Assembly (NCBI GenBank): GCA_963726575.1
Contig: CAVSCR010000007.1
Location: 186,001 to 250,000 of the forward strand
Source of the DNA: CAVSCR01 sp963726575
GTDB lineage: Bacteria; Actinomycetota; Actinomycetes; JAHEKZ01
Direction of reading: 5' to 3'
Length of the DNA: 64,000 nucleotides
Of this stretch, positions 42,708 to 52,350 are shown one piece after another. The notes below the pieces were generated by a model that worked only from the letters and a program-made list of their open reading frames with translations, did no database searches and was not told the DNA's origin. Both the position numbers and the translations under genes were made by a program. Each line of letters starts with the position of its first letter. Position 1 is the first letter of the stretch.

Positions 42708-43322
42708 TCAGCGACCGTCGAGAATCAGACTCATCGCCTCGGCGCGCGTCACAGCGTCGCGCATCTGACCCCGCACGGCCGACGTCACCGTGCGGGAGCC
42801 GGGCTTGCGGACCCCACGCATCGACATGCACAGATGCTCGGCCTCGATCACCACGATCACGCCTCGCGGCACGAGCAGCTCGACCAGGGAGTCCGCCACC
42901 TGCGTCGTCAGACGTTCCTGGACCTGTGGCCGGCGGGCATACACGTCGACGAGGCGGGCGAGCTTGGACAGCCCCGTGATCCGTCCGTCGTCGCTGGGGA
43001 TGTAGCCGACGTGGGCGACACCGTGGAAGGGCACCAGGTGGTGCTCACAGGTCGAGTACACCTCCATGTCCTTGACCAGGACCATCTCGTCGTGGCCGAG
43101 GTCGAACGTGGTGGTGAGCACATCTGACGCACTCTGCCGGAGCCCGGCAAACGTCTCGGCGTACATCCGGGCGACGCGCTCCGGGGTGCCGAGCAGGCCC
43201 TCGCGGTCAGGGTCCTCCCCGACTGCGATCAGAAGCTCACGCACCGCCGCCTGCGCCCGCTCGGAGTCGAACGGGGGCAGCGAGTCACGCTCTCGCGCCG
43301 GGAAGGCGATCGGATCCACCAT
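42708..43322 (-). CDS. folE: GTP cyclohydrolase I
   Basis: First step of folate synthesis, GTP to dihydroneopterin triphosphate. 204 residues: GLLGTPERVARMYAETFAGL, VYSTCEHHLVPFHGVAHVGY (zinc Cys and His), GLSKLARLVDVYARRPQVQE, EAEHLCMSMRGVRKPGS (second zinc Cys). Starts three bases after the ftsH stop, so co-transcribed with it. Confidence 0.97.
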   Translation of the reverse strand: MVDPIAFPARERDSLPPFDSERAQAAVRELLIAVGEDPDREGLLGTPERVARMYAETFAGLRQSASDVLTTTFDLGHDEMVLVKDMEVYSTCEHHLVPFHGVAHVGYIPSDDGRITGLSKLARLVDVYARRPQVQERLTTQVADSLVELLVPRGVIVVIEAEHLCMSMRGVRKPGSRTVTSAVRGQMRDAVTRAEAMSLILDGR

Positions 43323-43325
43323 CGG

Positions 43326-45377
43326 CTAGGACTCCGACGGGTCGGCGGCCTCGGTACCGGACTCGCCGGCCGACGTCAGCTGTTCGGGCCCGGCATCAGC
43401 GGGCTCCCCTGAACCACCGTGTTGCCCGTTCGCACCGCTGGACCCGTTCGAGCCGTTGGAGCCGGCGTTCCCCGTCAGCGCCTGGTTCTCCTTGGGTGTC
43501 AGCACCGGACCCTGGTCGGAGACCGGGCGCGACGTCGCCGACAACCAGACCGCACGAGGAGTGCGCTTGCGCAATGGCTCGAAGATCGTGGCCACCTGCT
43601 GCTTGTCGAGCGTCTCCTTGTCGAGCAGGTCAAGGACGAGTGCGTCGAGGACGTCGCGGTTCTCGACCAGGATCTCGTAGGCCTCCTGATGAGCCGCTTC
43701 GATCAGCCGTCGGACCTCACCGTCGACGGTCTCGGCCACACCCTCGGAGTAGTCGCGAATGTGTCCCATGTCGCGGCCGAGGAACACCTCGTTCTGCTCC
43801 TGACCCAGTCGGATAGCCCCGACCTTCTCGCTCATGCCGTACTGCATCACCATGGCCCGCGCGACGCCGGTCGCCTTCTCGATGTCGTTGGCAGCACCAG
43901 TGGTGGGGTCGTGGAACACGAGCTCCTCGGCCGCGCGCCCACCGAGCATGTAGGCCAGGGTGTCGAGCATCTCGTTGCGCGTCGTCGAGTACTTGTCCTC
44001 GTCGGGCAGCACCATCGTGTAGCCGAGGGCACGCCCGCGAGGCAGGATCGTGATCTTGTGAACCGGTGCGGTGTGGTTGAGCGCCGCCGCCACCAACGCG
44101 TGGCCGCCCTCGTGGTAGGCGGTGATCTTCTTCTCTTTGTCATTCATCAGACGGCTGTGCTTCTGCGGGCCGGCTACGACGCGGTCGATGGACTCGTCCA
44201 TGACGTCGTTGCTCACCAGCTGCTTGCCCTGACGGGCAGTCAGCAGCGCGGCCTCGTTGAGCACGTTGGCGAGATCGGCGCCGGTGAAGCCGGGTGTTCG
44301 GCGGGCCACCGCGAGCAGGTCGACGTCCTGGGCGAGCGGCTTGCCCCGCGCGTGCACCTGAAGGATCTTGTGGCGGCCGTTGAGGTCGGGCCGTTCGACC
44401 GGGATCTGACGGTCGAACCGGCCAGGACGCAGCAGCGCCGGATCGAGGATGTCGGGGCGGTTCGTCGCAGCGATCAAGATGACGCCGCCCTGGACGTCGA
44501 AGCCGTCCATCTCGACCAGCAGCTGGTTCAACGTCTGTTCGCGCTCGTCGTGGCCACCGCCGAGCCCGGCGCCGCGGTGTCGTCCCACGGCGTCGATCTC
44601 GTCGACGAAGACGATGGCCGGTGCGTTCGCCTTGGCCTGCTCGAACAGGTCGCGCACGCGTGAGGCACCCACGCCCACGAACATCTCGACGAAGTCCGAG
44701 CCGGAGATGGAGTAGAAGGGCACCCCTGCCTCGCCGGCGACCGCGCGAGCCAGGAGCGTCTTGCCCGTTCCGGGCGGCCCGTACAAGAGCACGCCCTTGG
44801 GGATCTTCGCGCCGACCGCCTGGAACTTGGCCGGTTCCTGCAGGAATTCCTTGATCTCCTGCAGCTCCTCGACGGCCTCCTCGGCGCCGGCCACGTCGGC
44901 GAACGTCGTCTGCGGCATGTCCTTCGTCACGACCTTGGCGCGGGACTTGCCGAAGTTCATGACCCGCGAGCCGCCGCCGCCCATCTGGTTCATGAAGAAG
45001 AAGAGGAGAAGGAGGATCAGCAGGATCGGACCGAAGGTGACCAGCAGGGTGACGATCAGGCTCTGCTGCGGCACCTGCGACACCTGACCGCCTGGAGGCG
45101 GAGTGTCCTGCAGGGCCTTGACGATCACCGGACCCTGCGCGGAGATGTACTGCGCCTGGACCTTGTCATTGTTCTTCAAGGTGGCCCGCACCTGCTGGTC
45201 GCCCTCGATCAAGGTGACCTGCTGCGCCTGGCCGGTGGTGATGTCGTTGATCACCTCGGAGGTGTCCACCGTCTTGTAGCCCCCGGTGGACGAGACGAGC
45301 GAGGCCACGACGAGCAGGGCGACCACGGCCAGCACGATCCACACGATGGGGCCGCGGAACAGTCGCTTCAGGTTCAT
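43326..45377 (-). CDS. ftsH: ATP-dependent zinc metalloprotease FtsH
   Basis: Membrane-bound AAA+ protease, 683 residues. TM1 IVWIVLAVVALLVVASLVS and TM2 LIVTLLVTFGPILLILLLLF flank a small periplasmic domain. The AAA module has Walker A GPPGTGKT, Walker B IVFVDEIDAVG and SRH RPGRFDRQIPV. The zinc site is AYHEGGHALVAA. The C-terminal tail is Gly/Asn/Ser-rich (about 60 residues), a common actinobacterial extension. ATG 45377 directly precedes TM1. Sits between hpt and folE, the usual actinobacterial order. Confidence 0.97.
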   Translation of the reverse strand: MNLKRLFRGPIVWIVLAVVALLVVASLVSSTGGYKTVDTSEVINDITTGQAQQVTLIEGDQQVRATLKNNDKVQAQYISAQGPVIVKALQDTPPPGGQVSQVPQQSLIVTLLVTFGPILLILLLLFFFMNQMGGGGSRVMNFGKSRAKVVTKDMPQTTFADVAGAEEAVEELQEIKEFLQEPAKFQAVGAKIPKGVLLYGPPGTGKTLLARAVAGEAGVPFYSISGSDFVEMFVGVGASRVRDLFEQAKANAPAIVFVDEIDAVGRHRGAGLGGGHDEREQTLNQLLVEMDGFDVQGGVILIAATNRPDILDPALLRPGRFDRQIPVERPDLNGRHKILQVHARGKPLAQDVDLLAVARRTPGFTGADLANVLNEAALLTARQGKQLVSNDVMDESIDRVVAGPQKHSRLMNDKEKKITAYHEGGHALVAAALNHTAPVHKITILPRGRALGYTMVLPDEDKYSTTRNEMLDTLAYMLGGRAAEELVFHDPTTGAANDIEKATGVARAMVMQYGMSEKVGAIRLGQEQNEVFLGRDMGHIRDYSEGVAETVDGEVRRLIEAAHQEAYEILVENRDVLDALVLDLLDKETLDKQQVATIFEPLRKRTPRAVWLSATSRPVSDQGPVLTPKENQALTGNAGSNGSNGSSGANGQHGGSGEPADAGPEQLTSAGESGTEAADPSES

Positions 45378-45521
45378 CGTGGGGGGCGGGGCCCGGTCCC
45401 TCCTTCGGACAGCGCAGCCAGGCGGTGGCTCGTTCGTGAGCCTTTGACGGTACACCGGCGATCCTGGTGCCGCCGACGCGTCGCCGAAGCGTTCGCGCTC
45501 AGCGCAGCCCGCTCCTGCGCC

Positions 45522-46076
45522 TCAGCCGCCGTAGACGTGGGGCGCCAGGCAGGCCACGAACGGCAGGTTGCGGTACCGCTCGGCGTAGTCCAAGCCGTAG
45601 CCCACGACGAACTCGTTCGGGATGTCGAACCCGATGTAGCGAACCGATACGTCCACGGCGAGGGCGTCCGGCTTGCGCAAGAGGGTGCAAACCTCGACGC
45701 TGGCCGGCCCGCGGGACTCGATGTTGCGCAGCAGCCACGACAGGGTCAGGCCGGAGTCGAGGATGTCCTCGACAACCAGCACGTGACGGTTGGTGATGTC
45801 GCGGTCGAGGTCCTTCAGGATCCGCACGACACCCGACGACTTGGTGCCGGACCCGTAGGAGGACACCGCGATCCAGTCCATGCTCACCGAGCTGTGCAGG
45901 GCCCGTGACAGGTCTGCCATGACCATGACCGCGCCTTTGAGCACCCCGACGAGGAGCAGCTCGCGCCCGGCGTAGTCGGCGTCGATCTGCGCGGCGAGCT
46001 CGCCGATCCGCTGCCGGATCTCCTCGGCGCTCACCAGGACCTTGGCGACGTCGTCCTTGACGTCCAGCTCGTCCAC
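45522..46076 (-). CDS. hpt: Hypoxanthine-guanine phosphoribosyltransferase
   Basis: Purine salvage: hypoxanthine/guanine plus PRPP to IMP/GMP. 184 residues: VLVSAEEIRQRIGELAAQID, LLLVGVLKGAVMVMADL (PPi loop), VSSYGSGTKSSG (flexible loop), PRPP loop HVLVVEDILDSGLTLSWLL, YIGFDIPNEFVVGYGLDYAE. GTG 46076 has GAGGAG six bases upstream. Directly follows tilS (ten bases), the widespread tilS-hpt-ftsH order. Confidence 0.96.
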   Translation of the reverse strand: MDELDVKDDVAKVLVSAEEIRQRIGELAAQIDADYAGRELLLVGVLKGAVMVMADLSRALHSSVSMDWIAVSSYGSGTKSSGVVRILKDLDRDITNRHVLVVEDILDSGLTLSWLLRNIESRGPASVEVCTLLRKPDALAVDVSVRYIGFDIPNEFVVGYGLDYAERYRNLPFVACLAPHVYGG

Positions 46077-46086
46077 GACGACTCCT

Positions 46087-47097
46087 CTAGCTGCTGGTGT
46101 CAGCCTTGGCACCGATGTAGAGCCTCCCACAGCGGCGATGAACCGTGACGCCTCCGGGAAGGCTGGCCGGACCCTGCCCACGCCACGACGTCACCAGCGC
46201 CTCCATGGTGGCGATGTGACCGCTGGCCAGCGAGCCGCCGGGAACGCCGGCCTCGAGCGCGATCTGTCGCAGCACCCGGGTACGGACGGCCTCCGGGACG
46301 TCGGCCAGGACCTCGACGGACACCCCACCGTCGTCGCATCGTGCTCGTCGCGCCGTGAGCCCTGCCCACTCGGTCAACGCATCGTCGTCGGACTGGAGCC
46401 GCTGCGCGGTCCGAGCCAGCGCGTCGACCACACCGTGGCCGACGGCGTCGGCCAACGCCGGCAGCACGTTGTGCCGCAGCCGCACCCTGACGAACTGCTG
46501 ATCGTCGTTGTGGGGGTCGTCCCAGACAGTCAGGTCCTGGGCGACGCAGGCCGCGCGCGTCTGCTCGCGGCTGATCGTGAGCAGCGGGCGACGCCACAGA
46601 CCGTCAACGGCGCGCATGCCCCTCAGCGATCTGGCCCCGGCCCCACGGGCCAGACCCAGAAGCACAGTCTCGGCCTGGTCGTCGCGGGTGTGGCCCAGAA
46701 ACACTGCGACCGCGCCGAGTCGGTGCGCAGCCGCGGAGAGCGCGTCGTAGCGCGCTTCCCGGGCTGCCGCCTCGACCCCACCGCGCTCACCGACGACCAC
46801 TGCCTCTACGACCACCGGTGCGAGTCGCAGCGCCGTCGCCGTCGCCGCAGCCGCCGCGGCGACTGCGGCCGAGTCCTGCTGGAGTGCATGGTCAACGGTG
46901 ACCGCGCCCGCTCGCACGCCGGCCCGGGCCGCCTCGAACGCGACAGCTGACGCCAACGCCGTCGAGTCGGCCCCGCCGCTGGTCGCCACCAGCACCAGCG
47001 GCTCGGCGTCGTGACCGGCTGTGGGGCCGGTCAGGTCCGACAGCGACGCGCGGACGGCGCTGCGCACCGCGGCCACGGCCGGATCGGGCCGGCTCAC
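46087..47097 (-). CDS. tilS: tRNA(Ile)-lysidine synthetase
   Basis: Modifies C34 of the CAU-anticodon tRNA-Ile to lysidine so it reads AUA; essential in most bacteria. 336 residues: PP-loop VATSGGADSTALASAVAFEA, VTVDHALQQDS, EAAAREARYDAL, LGHTRDDQAETVLLGLARGA, DDPHNDDQQFVRVRLRHNVL. GTG 47097 overlaps the zincin stop (GTGA). Normal actinobacterial length, shorter than the E. coli protein. Confidence 0.95.
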   Translation of the reverse strand: MSRPDPAVAAVRSAVRASLSDLTGPTAGHDAEPLVLVATSGGADSTALASAVAFEAARAGVRAGAVTVDHALQQDSAAVAAAAAATATALRLAPVVVEAVVVGERGGVEAAAREARYDALSAAAHRLGAVAVFLGHTRDDQAETVLLGLARGAGARSLRGMRAVDGLWRRPLLTISREQTRAACVAQDLTVWDDPHNDDQQFVRVRLRHNVLPALADAVGHGVVDALARTAQRLQSDDDALTEWAGLTARRARCDDGGVSVEVLADVPEAVRTRVLRQIALEAGVPGGSLASGHIATMEALVTSWRGQGPASLPGGVTVHRRCGRLYIGAKADTSS

Positions 47098-48173
47098 GGC
47101 ACTCGACTCAACCAGAGCTGCGGCGCGTGGAGTTCTTCGTGCGACGGCAAGGCGTCGGGGCCGCTCCAGATCGCGTTGAACCCCGCCATGCCCACGCGGT
47201 CGACGACGAACCTGACGAACTTGGCGCCGTCCCGGTACTGCTGGAGCTTCGCGTCGAGCCCGAGCAGGCGACGGACCAGACCTTCGAGGAACGCCGGGTC
47301 GTCACGTCGCTCCTGGAACTTCGCGCGCAACACGTCGACGCTCGGAACCACGTCGCGGCCGACTCCATCCATCACGACGTCGGCATGACCCTCGAGCAGC
47401 GACATCACAGCAGTCAGCCGGTCGAGTGCGGCGCGCTGTTCGGGAGTCAAGAGCGTCTGCATGACAGCTGACATGTCGAGGCCGCGCGCCGCACCAGCGA
47501 ACGCAGACAGGCCTTGCTTCAGCCGCTCGCTGAGGACCCGCGCATCCAGGTCGAGGCCGTTCAGATAGTCGCCGATCTGGGACCGGAGCCAGGGACCGAG
47601 CCACGCGACCGCGCCGAACTGGACGCGATGGGTCTCTTCGTGCAGTGCGACCCACAATCGGAAGTCGTGCGGGTCCACTCCGAGGCGCTGCTCAGCTGCA
47701 ACGATGTTGGGAGCCACGAACATCAGCCGAGGTGTCACACCGGGCGACGTGAACAACTCGTACTGCCCGAGAACCTTGCTGGACAAGAAGCCAAGGGCTG
47801 CACCCAGCTCGGCCCCGGCCAGTCGTGGCAGCGCTGCTGAGCCGCGACCCAACCGGGCGCGGGCAATGACCGGATCGATGACGGGCGCCAACCCGTCGAG
47901 ATTGGCGGCGATCCAGCGCGGCCGGTCGATGACGACGATGCTGCTGCCGACGCCAGCCGGGCCACCAGTGCCAACGGGCGCCACGAGTCCGGTGAAGTCG
48001 CGGACGTGCTCGACGGCTTCGGCCGCGCTGGCATACAGGTCGGTCACCGCTCGGCGCGCCTGCGCCTGGGGCACCACTGGTCCACTGCCGGCCAGCCGGT
48101 CGCCCACCTGCTGGGCCAACCGCCAGTCGATGGTGACCTCCGCGTCGTCCCTCACCGCACCATCACACCTCAC
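47094..48173 (-). CDS. Zincin-like metalloprotease (DUF2342 family)
   Basis: A 359-residue actinobacterial protein often annotated as zinc-dependent metalloprotease or F420-biosynthesis-associated protein. The HExxH-like site is WVALHEETHRVQFG. Other conserved blocks: RLMFVAPNIVAAEQRLGVDP, LSAFAGAARGLDMSAVMQTL, LLTPEQRAALDRL, MSLLEGHADVVMDGVG (Glu likely third zinc ligand). GTG 48173 overlaps the dacB stop (GTGA). Conserved between dacB and tilS in actinobacteria. Substrate unknown. Confidence 0.9.
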   Translation of the reverse strand: MRCDGAVRDDAEVTIDWRLAQQVGDRLAGSGPVVPQAQARRAVTDLYASAAEAVEHVRDFTGLVAPVGTGGPAGVGSSIVVIDRPRWIAANLDGLAPVIDPVIARARLGRGSAALPRLAGAELGAALGFLSSKVLGQYELFTSPGVTPRLMFVAPNIVAAEQRLGVDPHDFRLWVALHEETHRVQFGAVAWLGPWLRSQIGDYLNGLDLDARVLSERLKQGLSAFAGAARGLDMSAVMQTLLTPEQRAALDRLTAVMSLLEGHADVVMDGVGRDVVPSVDVLRAKFQERRDDPAFLEGLVRRLLGLDAKLQQYRDGAKFVRFVVDRVGMAGFNAIWSGPDALPSHEELHAPQLWLSRVP

Positions 48174-49561
48174 CGACCGCTGACGATCAGCGCCGCGGCC
48201 GCCCGGTCGAGCGCATTGTGCGCGGCGTCGGTGGAGGGAACGCCGCCGGCGACGAAGGCGAACGCCAGGAGTCGGCCGGTCCTGGTCACCACGAGCCCCA
48301 CCTCCGCGCTGGTACCGCTGAGCGTGCCGGTCTTCGCGCGGACGACGCCGGCTCCGAGTCGCTGGGGACCGCTCAGGTAGCGATCGTCCAGCGTCCCGGT
48401 GAACCCCGCCACGGGGAGACCGGCACCGATGGGCGCCAACGTGGGGTCGCTCACCGCCTGGCAGATCGTGGCGGCCAGCCCCACGGCGGTGGCGCGGTCA
48501 GCGCGGCTCAGCCCACTCGCGTCGTACACCTGCCACCCGGTCACCGGAAGGTGACGCCGTCCGGCTGCGTCCAGCAGGGCGGCCGACGCACCTCGGAACG
48601 AGGCGGGCTGACCGTCGGCGATGGCGCTGAGCCGCCCGAGCGACTCGGCGACCTGGTTGTCGCTGTCGCGCAGCATCTGCTCGATCACCGCGCCCAGCGG
48701 CGCCGACTCGACCGCCGCGACCACCTTGGCGGGGCCGACCTCGGATGAGTTGTCCGACCTGATGGCCCCATTGACGTGGATGCCACGCTGCGCCAACTGA
48801 CCCGCGAACGTCTGCGACGCGTACAACGCGGGGTCGGCGACCCGGTCGTCCGACGTCACCGTGGCGCGACCTTCGTCGGCCATCAGCGCAACGACCGGCG
48901 CGACGACTCCCGTCGTCACGTAGTCGGCTGGCCACTTCGGGTTGACCGACGGACCGGTGAAGAGTGCCGCGTCATACGCCAACGTGATGTTCTGCTGACC
49001 GTGGTGATGCAGGTACTTGGCGGTCGCGTCGGCGAGTGCGGACAGCGACGCGGGTCTCGTCGCTGGTGGACCGAGGCTCACCGGTTGCGACGCCAAGGTC
49101 GCATCACCACCGCCCACCAGCACGAGGTGGCCCGATGCCGGCATCACCACGCGGGTCGTCAGACGATGGTCGGTGCCCAGCGCGTCGATCGCGGCGATCG
49201 CCGTCAAGAGCTTCAGGCTCGACGCCGGTGCCAGCGGTCGACCCGCCGACGCGGCATAGCGCACGCGCCCGGTGAGGCCGTCGGCCACGGCAACGCCGAC
49301 CGGCCCGGTCAGCGCTGGGTCTGACAACGGACGCCGCAGCGTCGCCGCAATCTGGGCGGAGGTGATCGGACGTGTCGCGCCACCCACAGGTTGCAGCACC
49401 TGAACCACGTTGGGCTGCGGAATCGCCGTCGCGACCGCCACTGACGCAGACGTGCCCGACGCCTGTGCCGGAGCGGCCGCGAGGGCAAGGGCCACAACGA
49501 CGGCAAGCCCGGCGGCCGTTCGCCGGCTCGCCGAGCAGCGGCGGACGGGGTTGCGGCGCAC
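48170..49561 (-). CDS. dacB: D-alanyl-D-alanine carboxypeptidase/endopeptidase (PBP4/DacB type)
   Basis: Class C low-molecular-weight PBP acting on peptidoglycan outside the membrane. 463 residues from GTG 49561. Signal peptide RRTAAGLAVVVALALAAAPA with AQA-S cleavage. Active-site motifs: SxxK in APASSLKLLTAIAA, SxN in DSDNQVAESLGRLSA, KTG in VRAKTGTLSGTSAEVG. An inserted domain lies between the first two, as in PBP4. The in-frame extension upstream of 49561 has no signal peptide and overlaps the ppa promoter side. First gene of the long minus-strand operon. Confidence 0.93.
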   Translation of the reverse strand: MRRNPVRRCSASRRTAAGLAVVVALALAAAPAQASGTSASVAVATAIPQPNVVQVLQPVGGATRPITSAQIAATLRRPLSDPALTGPVGVAVADGLTGRVRYAASAGRPLAPASSLKLLTAIAAIDALGTDHRLTTRVVMPASGHLVLVGGGDATLASQPVSLGPPATRPASLSALADATAKYLHHHGQQNITLAYDAALFTGPSVNPKWPADYVTTGVVAPVVALMADEGRATVTSDDRVADPALYASQTFAGQLAQRGIHVNGAIRSDNSSEVGPAKVVAAVESAPLGAVIEQMLRDSDNQVAESLGRLSAIADGQPASFRGASAALLDAAGRRHLPVTGWQVYDASGLSRADRATAVGLAATICQAVSDPTLAPIGAGLPVAGFTGTLDDRYLSGPQRLGAGVVRAKTGTLSGTSAEVGLVVTRTGRLLAFAFVAGGVPSTDAAHNALDRAAAALIVSGR

Positions 49562-49680
49562 GCAGCACCCCCTTGGGTTGGTCGTCGTCGCGTACGGGAC
49601 ACTAAGCCATTGTTTGGGGCCCTCTGTTCGGGCCGACCGTTCGGGCCAACCGTTGGCTGGATACCCAAGAGGGGCGTGTC

Positions 49681-50166
49681 GTGGACTTCGAGGTCTTCGT
49701 GGAGATCCCACAGGGCCACCGGAACAAGTACGAGCTCGACAAGAGCACGGGGCGGATCCGGTTGGACCGCATGCTCTTCACGTCGACGCGCTATCCAGCG
49801 GACTACGGCTTCATCGAGGAGACGCTGGGGCAGGACGGCGACCCGCTCGACGCGCTGGTCCTGCTCGACGAACCGACCTTTCCGGGTTGCATGGTGCGGT
49901 GTCGCGCCATCGGCATGTTCCGCATGACTGACGAGGCGGGCGGGGACGACAAGGTTCTGTGCGTGCCGGCGAACGACCCTCGCAAGGAGCACCTGCGCGA
50001 CATCCACCACGTTCCCGAGTTCGACAAGCTCGAGATCCAGCACTTCTTCGAGGTGTACAAGGACCTGGAACCGGGCAAGTCGGTCGAGGGTGCCACGTGG
50101 GTGGGGCGAGCCGAGACCGAGGCCGAGATCGAGGCATCGTTCGCCCGGTACCGCAAGACTCTTTAG
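49681..50166 (+). CDS. ppa: Inorganic pyrophosphatase
   Basis: Soluble family I pyrophosphatase, 161 residues from GTG 49681: FVEIPQGHRNKYELDKSTGR, YPADYGFIEETLGQDGDPLD (metal-binding D-G-D-P-L-D), DDKVLCVPANDP, IQHFFEVYKDLEPGKSVEGA. All catalytic Asp/Lys/Tyr regions present. Divergent from dacB (119-base gap) and convergent with the NlpC/P60 gene. Confidence 0.97.
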   Translation: MDFEVFVEIPQGHRNKYELDKSTGRIRLDRMLFTSTRYPADYGFIEETLGQDGDPLDALVLLDEPTFPGCMVRCRAIGMFRMTDEAGGDDKVLCVPANDPRKEHLRDIHHVPEFDKLEIQHFFEVYKDLEPGKSVEGATWVGRAETEAEIEASFARYRKTL

Positions 50167-50178
50167 CCCAGCCGGCGG

Positions 50179-51436
50179 CTACGGGCGCGCGAACCCGAAC
50201 AACGAACTGCGATCGACACTCGCGTAGCGCACGACCTCACCGGTGTAGGGCGCTTCGATCATGGTGCCGTTCCCCACGTACAACCCCACGTGGTAGATGT
50301 CGGTGTACTTCGGGCCGTCGGCGAAGAACACCAGATCGCCTGGCTGGGCGTTCGCCCGCGACACGGGCGTCGACTCGGCGTACTGGTAGATCGCTGAGTG
50401 GTAGAGCGCGACGCCTGCCGGCCTCCCAGGCCCGCATCGTCAGGCCCGAGCAGTCGAACACGTCCGGCCCCGCCCCGCCGTAGACGTAGGGCTTTCCCAG
50501 CTGCGCAACGGCATACGCGACGGCTGCCGCAGCCCCGTGCCCTGCGGGCGGCGGTGTCGGTGTGGGATCCGGCGTCGGAGTGGGGTCGGGGGTGGGGGTC
50601 GTCCCACCGCCGGAACCACCGTTTGATCCGCCGCCACTGTTGGTCTGCTGCTGGTCGAGCCACGCCGTTCGAGCCGCGCTGAGGTCGGCGACGGTGGTGC
50701 GCGCCTTTCCGAGTGCGTCACTGAGGCGGTTGATGCGATCGACGAGCGCGCTGAGCTCGGCCTGCTGGCTCTGGAGTGCCTGCTTGGCAGCATCGCGCGC
50801 CGCAGCCATCGCGCGGGTGTCGGATCGCACGCGCACCAACGCAGCGTGCGCCCGATGGTTCATCACGTCGGTGACCACGCTCGTGGCCTTTGCCGTGTCG
50901 ACCAGCTGCTGTTGGTGGTCGGCGAGAACCGAGAGGGTTGCCGCCTCGGACAACACGTTGTCGGTCGAGCTGGACACCATGAGGGCCAGCGCCGGCGCAA
51001 CCGGACCGCCGCTCATGTACTGCTCGGCCGCATAGCGCCCGAGCTCCTGACGCGTCGAGTCGAAGGCCTGCGCCGCTTGCTGAGCGTCGTGCCGGGCGAG
51101 CATCGCTTCTTCCTCGGTCTGGCTCAGCCGGATCTGGGCCGCCTGGTATTGCTCGATCCTGGCTTCGGCCTGCTGCATGAGCCGATCGAGGGCCGCGCGA
51201 TCGGCCGCGAGCCGGGCGCGCTGCTGAGCGAGGGATCCGCTCAACTGGTCGACCCGGTGCTGGCCAGCACTCACTTGGGACTTGGTCGGCGCACCGCTGC
51301 CGTCGCCGGACTGGGCCCCGGCCGGCGCCGCCGCGCAGAGACAGACCACCGCAGTCAAGGCCGCGCAGAGCCCGCCCAGAACGGCGTTGGAGGCTGCGTG
51401 AGGGCGCGCGCGGAGAAGCCCGGAGGGGTACGGCAC
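50179..51436 (-). CDS. NlpC/P60 peptidoglycan endopeptidase (RipA-like), with apparent +1 frameshift
   Basis: Secreted cell-wall hydrolase. From GTG 51436: signal peptide (AVLGGLCAALTAVVCLCAAA), long coiled coil (about 50-265), a TPTPDP-repeat linker and the NlpC/P60 domain. The domain starts AVAYAVAQLGKPYVYGGAGP with catalytic Cys in DVFDCSGLTMRAWEA. One extra base at about 50418 then shifts the frame; dropping it gives AAGVALYHSAIYQYAES and joins the downstream segment with the catalytic His (DIYHVGLYVGNGTMIEAPYT), ending FGFARP at 50179. As given, the protein loses its His and C-terminus. Confidence 0.88.
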
Positions 51437-51516
51437 GCGTTCGAAGGTATGTCCCAGGCGTCACAGAGGGAACACCTGTCACAGGAGAAACTTGGACATA
51501 TTTTCATCGTCGCAGG

Positions 51517-52323
51517 TCAGACGGCGTGTCGCGCAGAGGTGTCGGGAGGGGGTTGTGAGCGACCGAACCCCAGATCCCAGGCCCGACCGCCACCGACCAG
51601 AGCCACTTCGTTGGCGATCAGGCTCACCTGCCGCCCGACCGCGCCGGGCCATCGGGCGACGTCCTCTGGGGAGAGCCGGGCGGCATTGCCGCCGCCCAAG
51701 TAGAGGTGGTCCCAGGCAAACACCGGGGCCAGCCAGGCGACCAGCTCACCGACGCGAACGCGCCAGCCCGCGTCGCCGAGCGCTTGCCGCGCGAGCTCGC
51801 CGACGAAGTCGTCGGCGCTGATCCCGGCCGGGACTTGTGCCTGCGACAGCTCTAGATGGGGAGCCAGCTCGCCCCGATCCGTCCACGCGCACCCGAGCCC
51901 GGTGCCCAACGTCAGCACCAGCTCTACGCCGCTGCCCACCACAGCACCCGCCGCATGCAGCTCGGCGTCGTTGAGCACCAGGGTCGGCATGCCCAGCCAG
52001 TCGGTGATCGTGATGCGCGCGTCGAATCCCCACCATTGCTCGACGAGATGGTCGGCCACGTCGGTCGAGGGTCCGGACGTGGTCACGTAGTGAGGAGTCG
52101 TGATCACCACGCCATGACGCACCATGCCGGGCAGCCCTACCGTCACCCGGTCAGCCGGCGGCAGTTGTTCGACTATCTCGAGCAGGACGTCGCGGAAGCG
52201 CTGCGTGGACAACGGGTAGGGGGTGGGGATGCGCAGCGGGCGCGTGACCGGCGTGTTCGACGGATCCAGCACCGCCGCCTTGATCCCACCGCCACCACAG
52301 TCGATCGACAGCGTCCGTGTCAC
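51517..52323 (-). CDS. ROK-family kinase resembling polyphosphate glucokinase (divergent)
   Basis: A 268-residue ASKHA protein with the layout of actinobacterial polyphosphate glucokinases: phosphate-1 LSIDCGGGGIKAAVLD (usual DIGGTGIKGA), VGLPGMVRHGVVITTPHYV, catalytic Asp in VLNDAELHAAG, phosphate-2 LVLTLGTGLGCAWTDRGE, adenosine region WDHLYLGGGNAARL. The usual ExGH sugar-binding motif is replaced by ELSQAQ, so glucose specificity is uncertain. GTG start. Lies between the NlpC/P60 and sulfatase genes on the same strand. Confidence 0.75.
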   Translation of the reverse strand: MTRTLSIDCGGGGIKAAVLDPSNTPVTRPLRIPTPYPLSTQRFRDVLLEIVEQLPPADRVTVGLPGMVRHGVVITTPHYVTTSGPSTDVADHLVEQWWGFDARITITDWLGMPTLVLNDAELHAAGAVVGSGVELVLTLGTGLGCAWTDRGELAPHLELSQAQVPAGISADDFVGELARQALGDAGWRVRVGELVAWLAPVFAWDHLYLGGGNAARLSPEDVARWPGAVGRQVSLIANEVALVGGGRAWDLGFGRSQPPPDTSARHAV

Positions 52324-52350
52324 GCGCCCACCGTAGAACGGAACCGGTTA

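Noticed and set aside
51460..51484. Two GTCACAG direct repeats upstream of the NlpC/P60 gene, considered as MtrA boxes
   Set aside because: MtrA is known to control ripA-type genes, but the 18-base spacing does not match the spacing I recall for MtrA sites; too weak to annotate.
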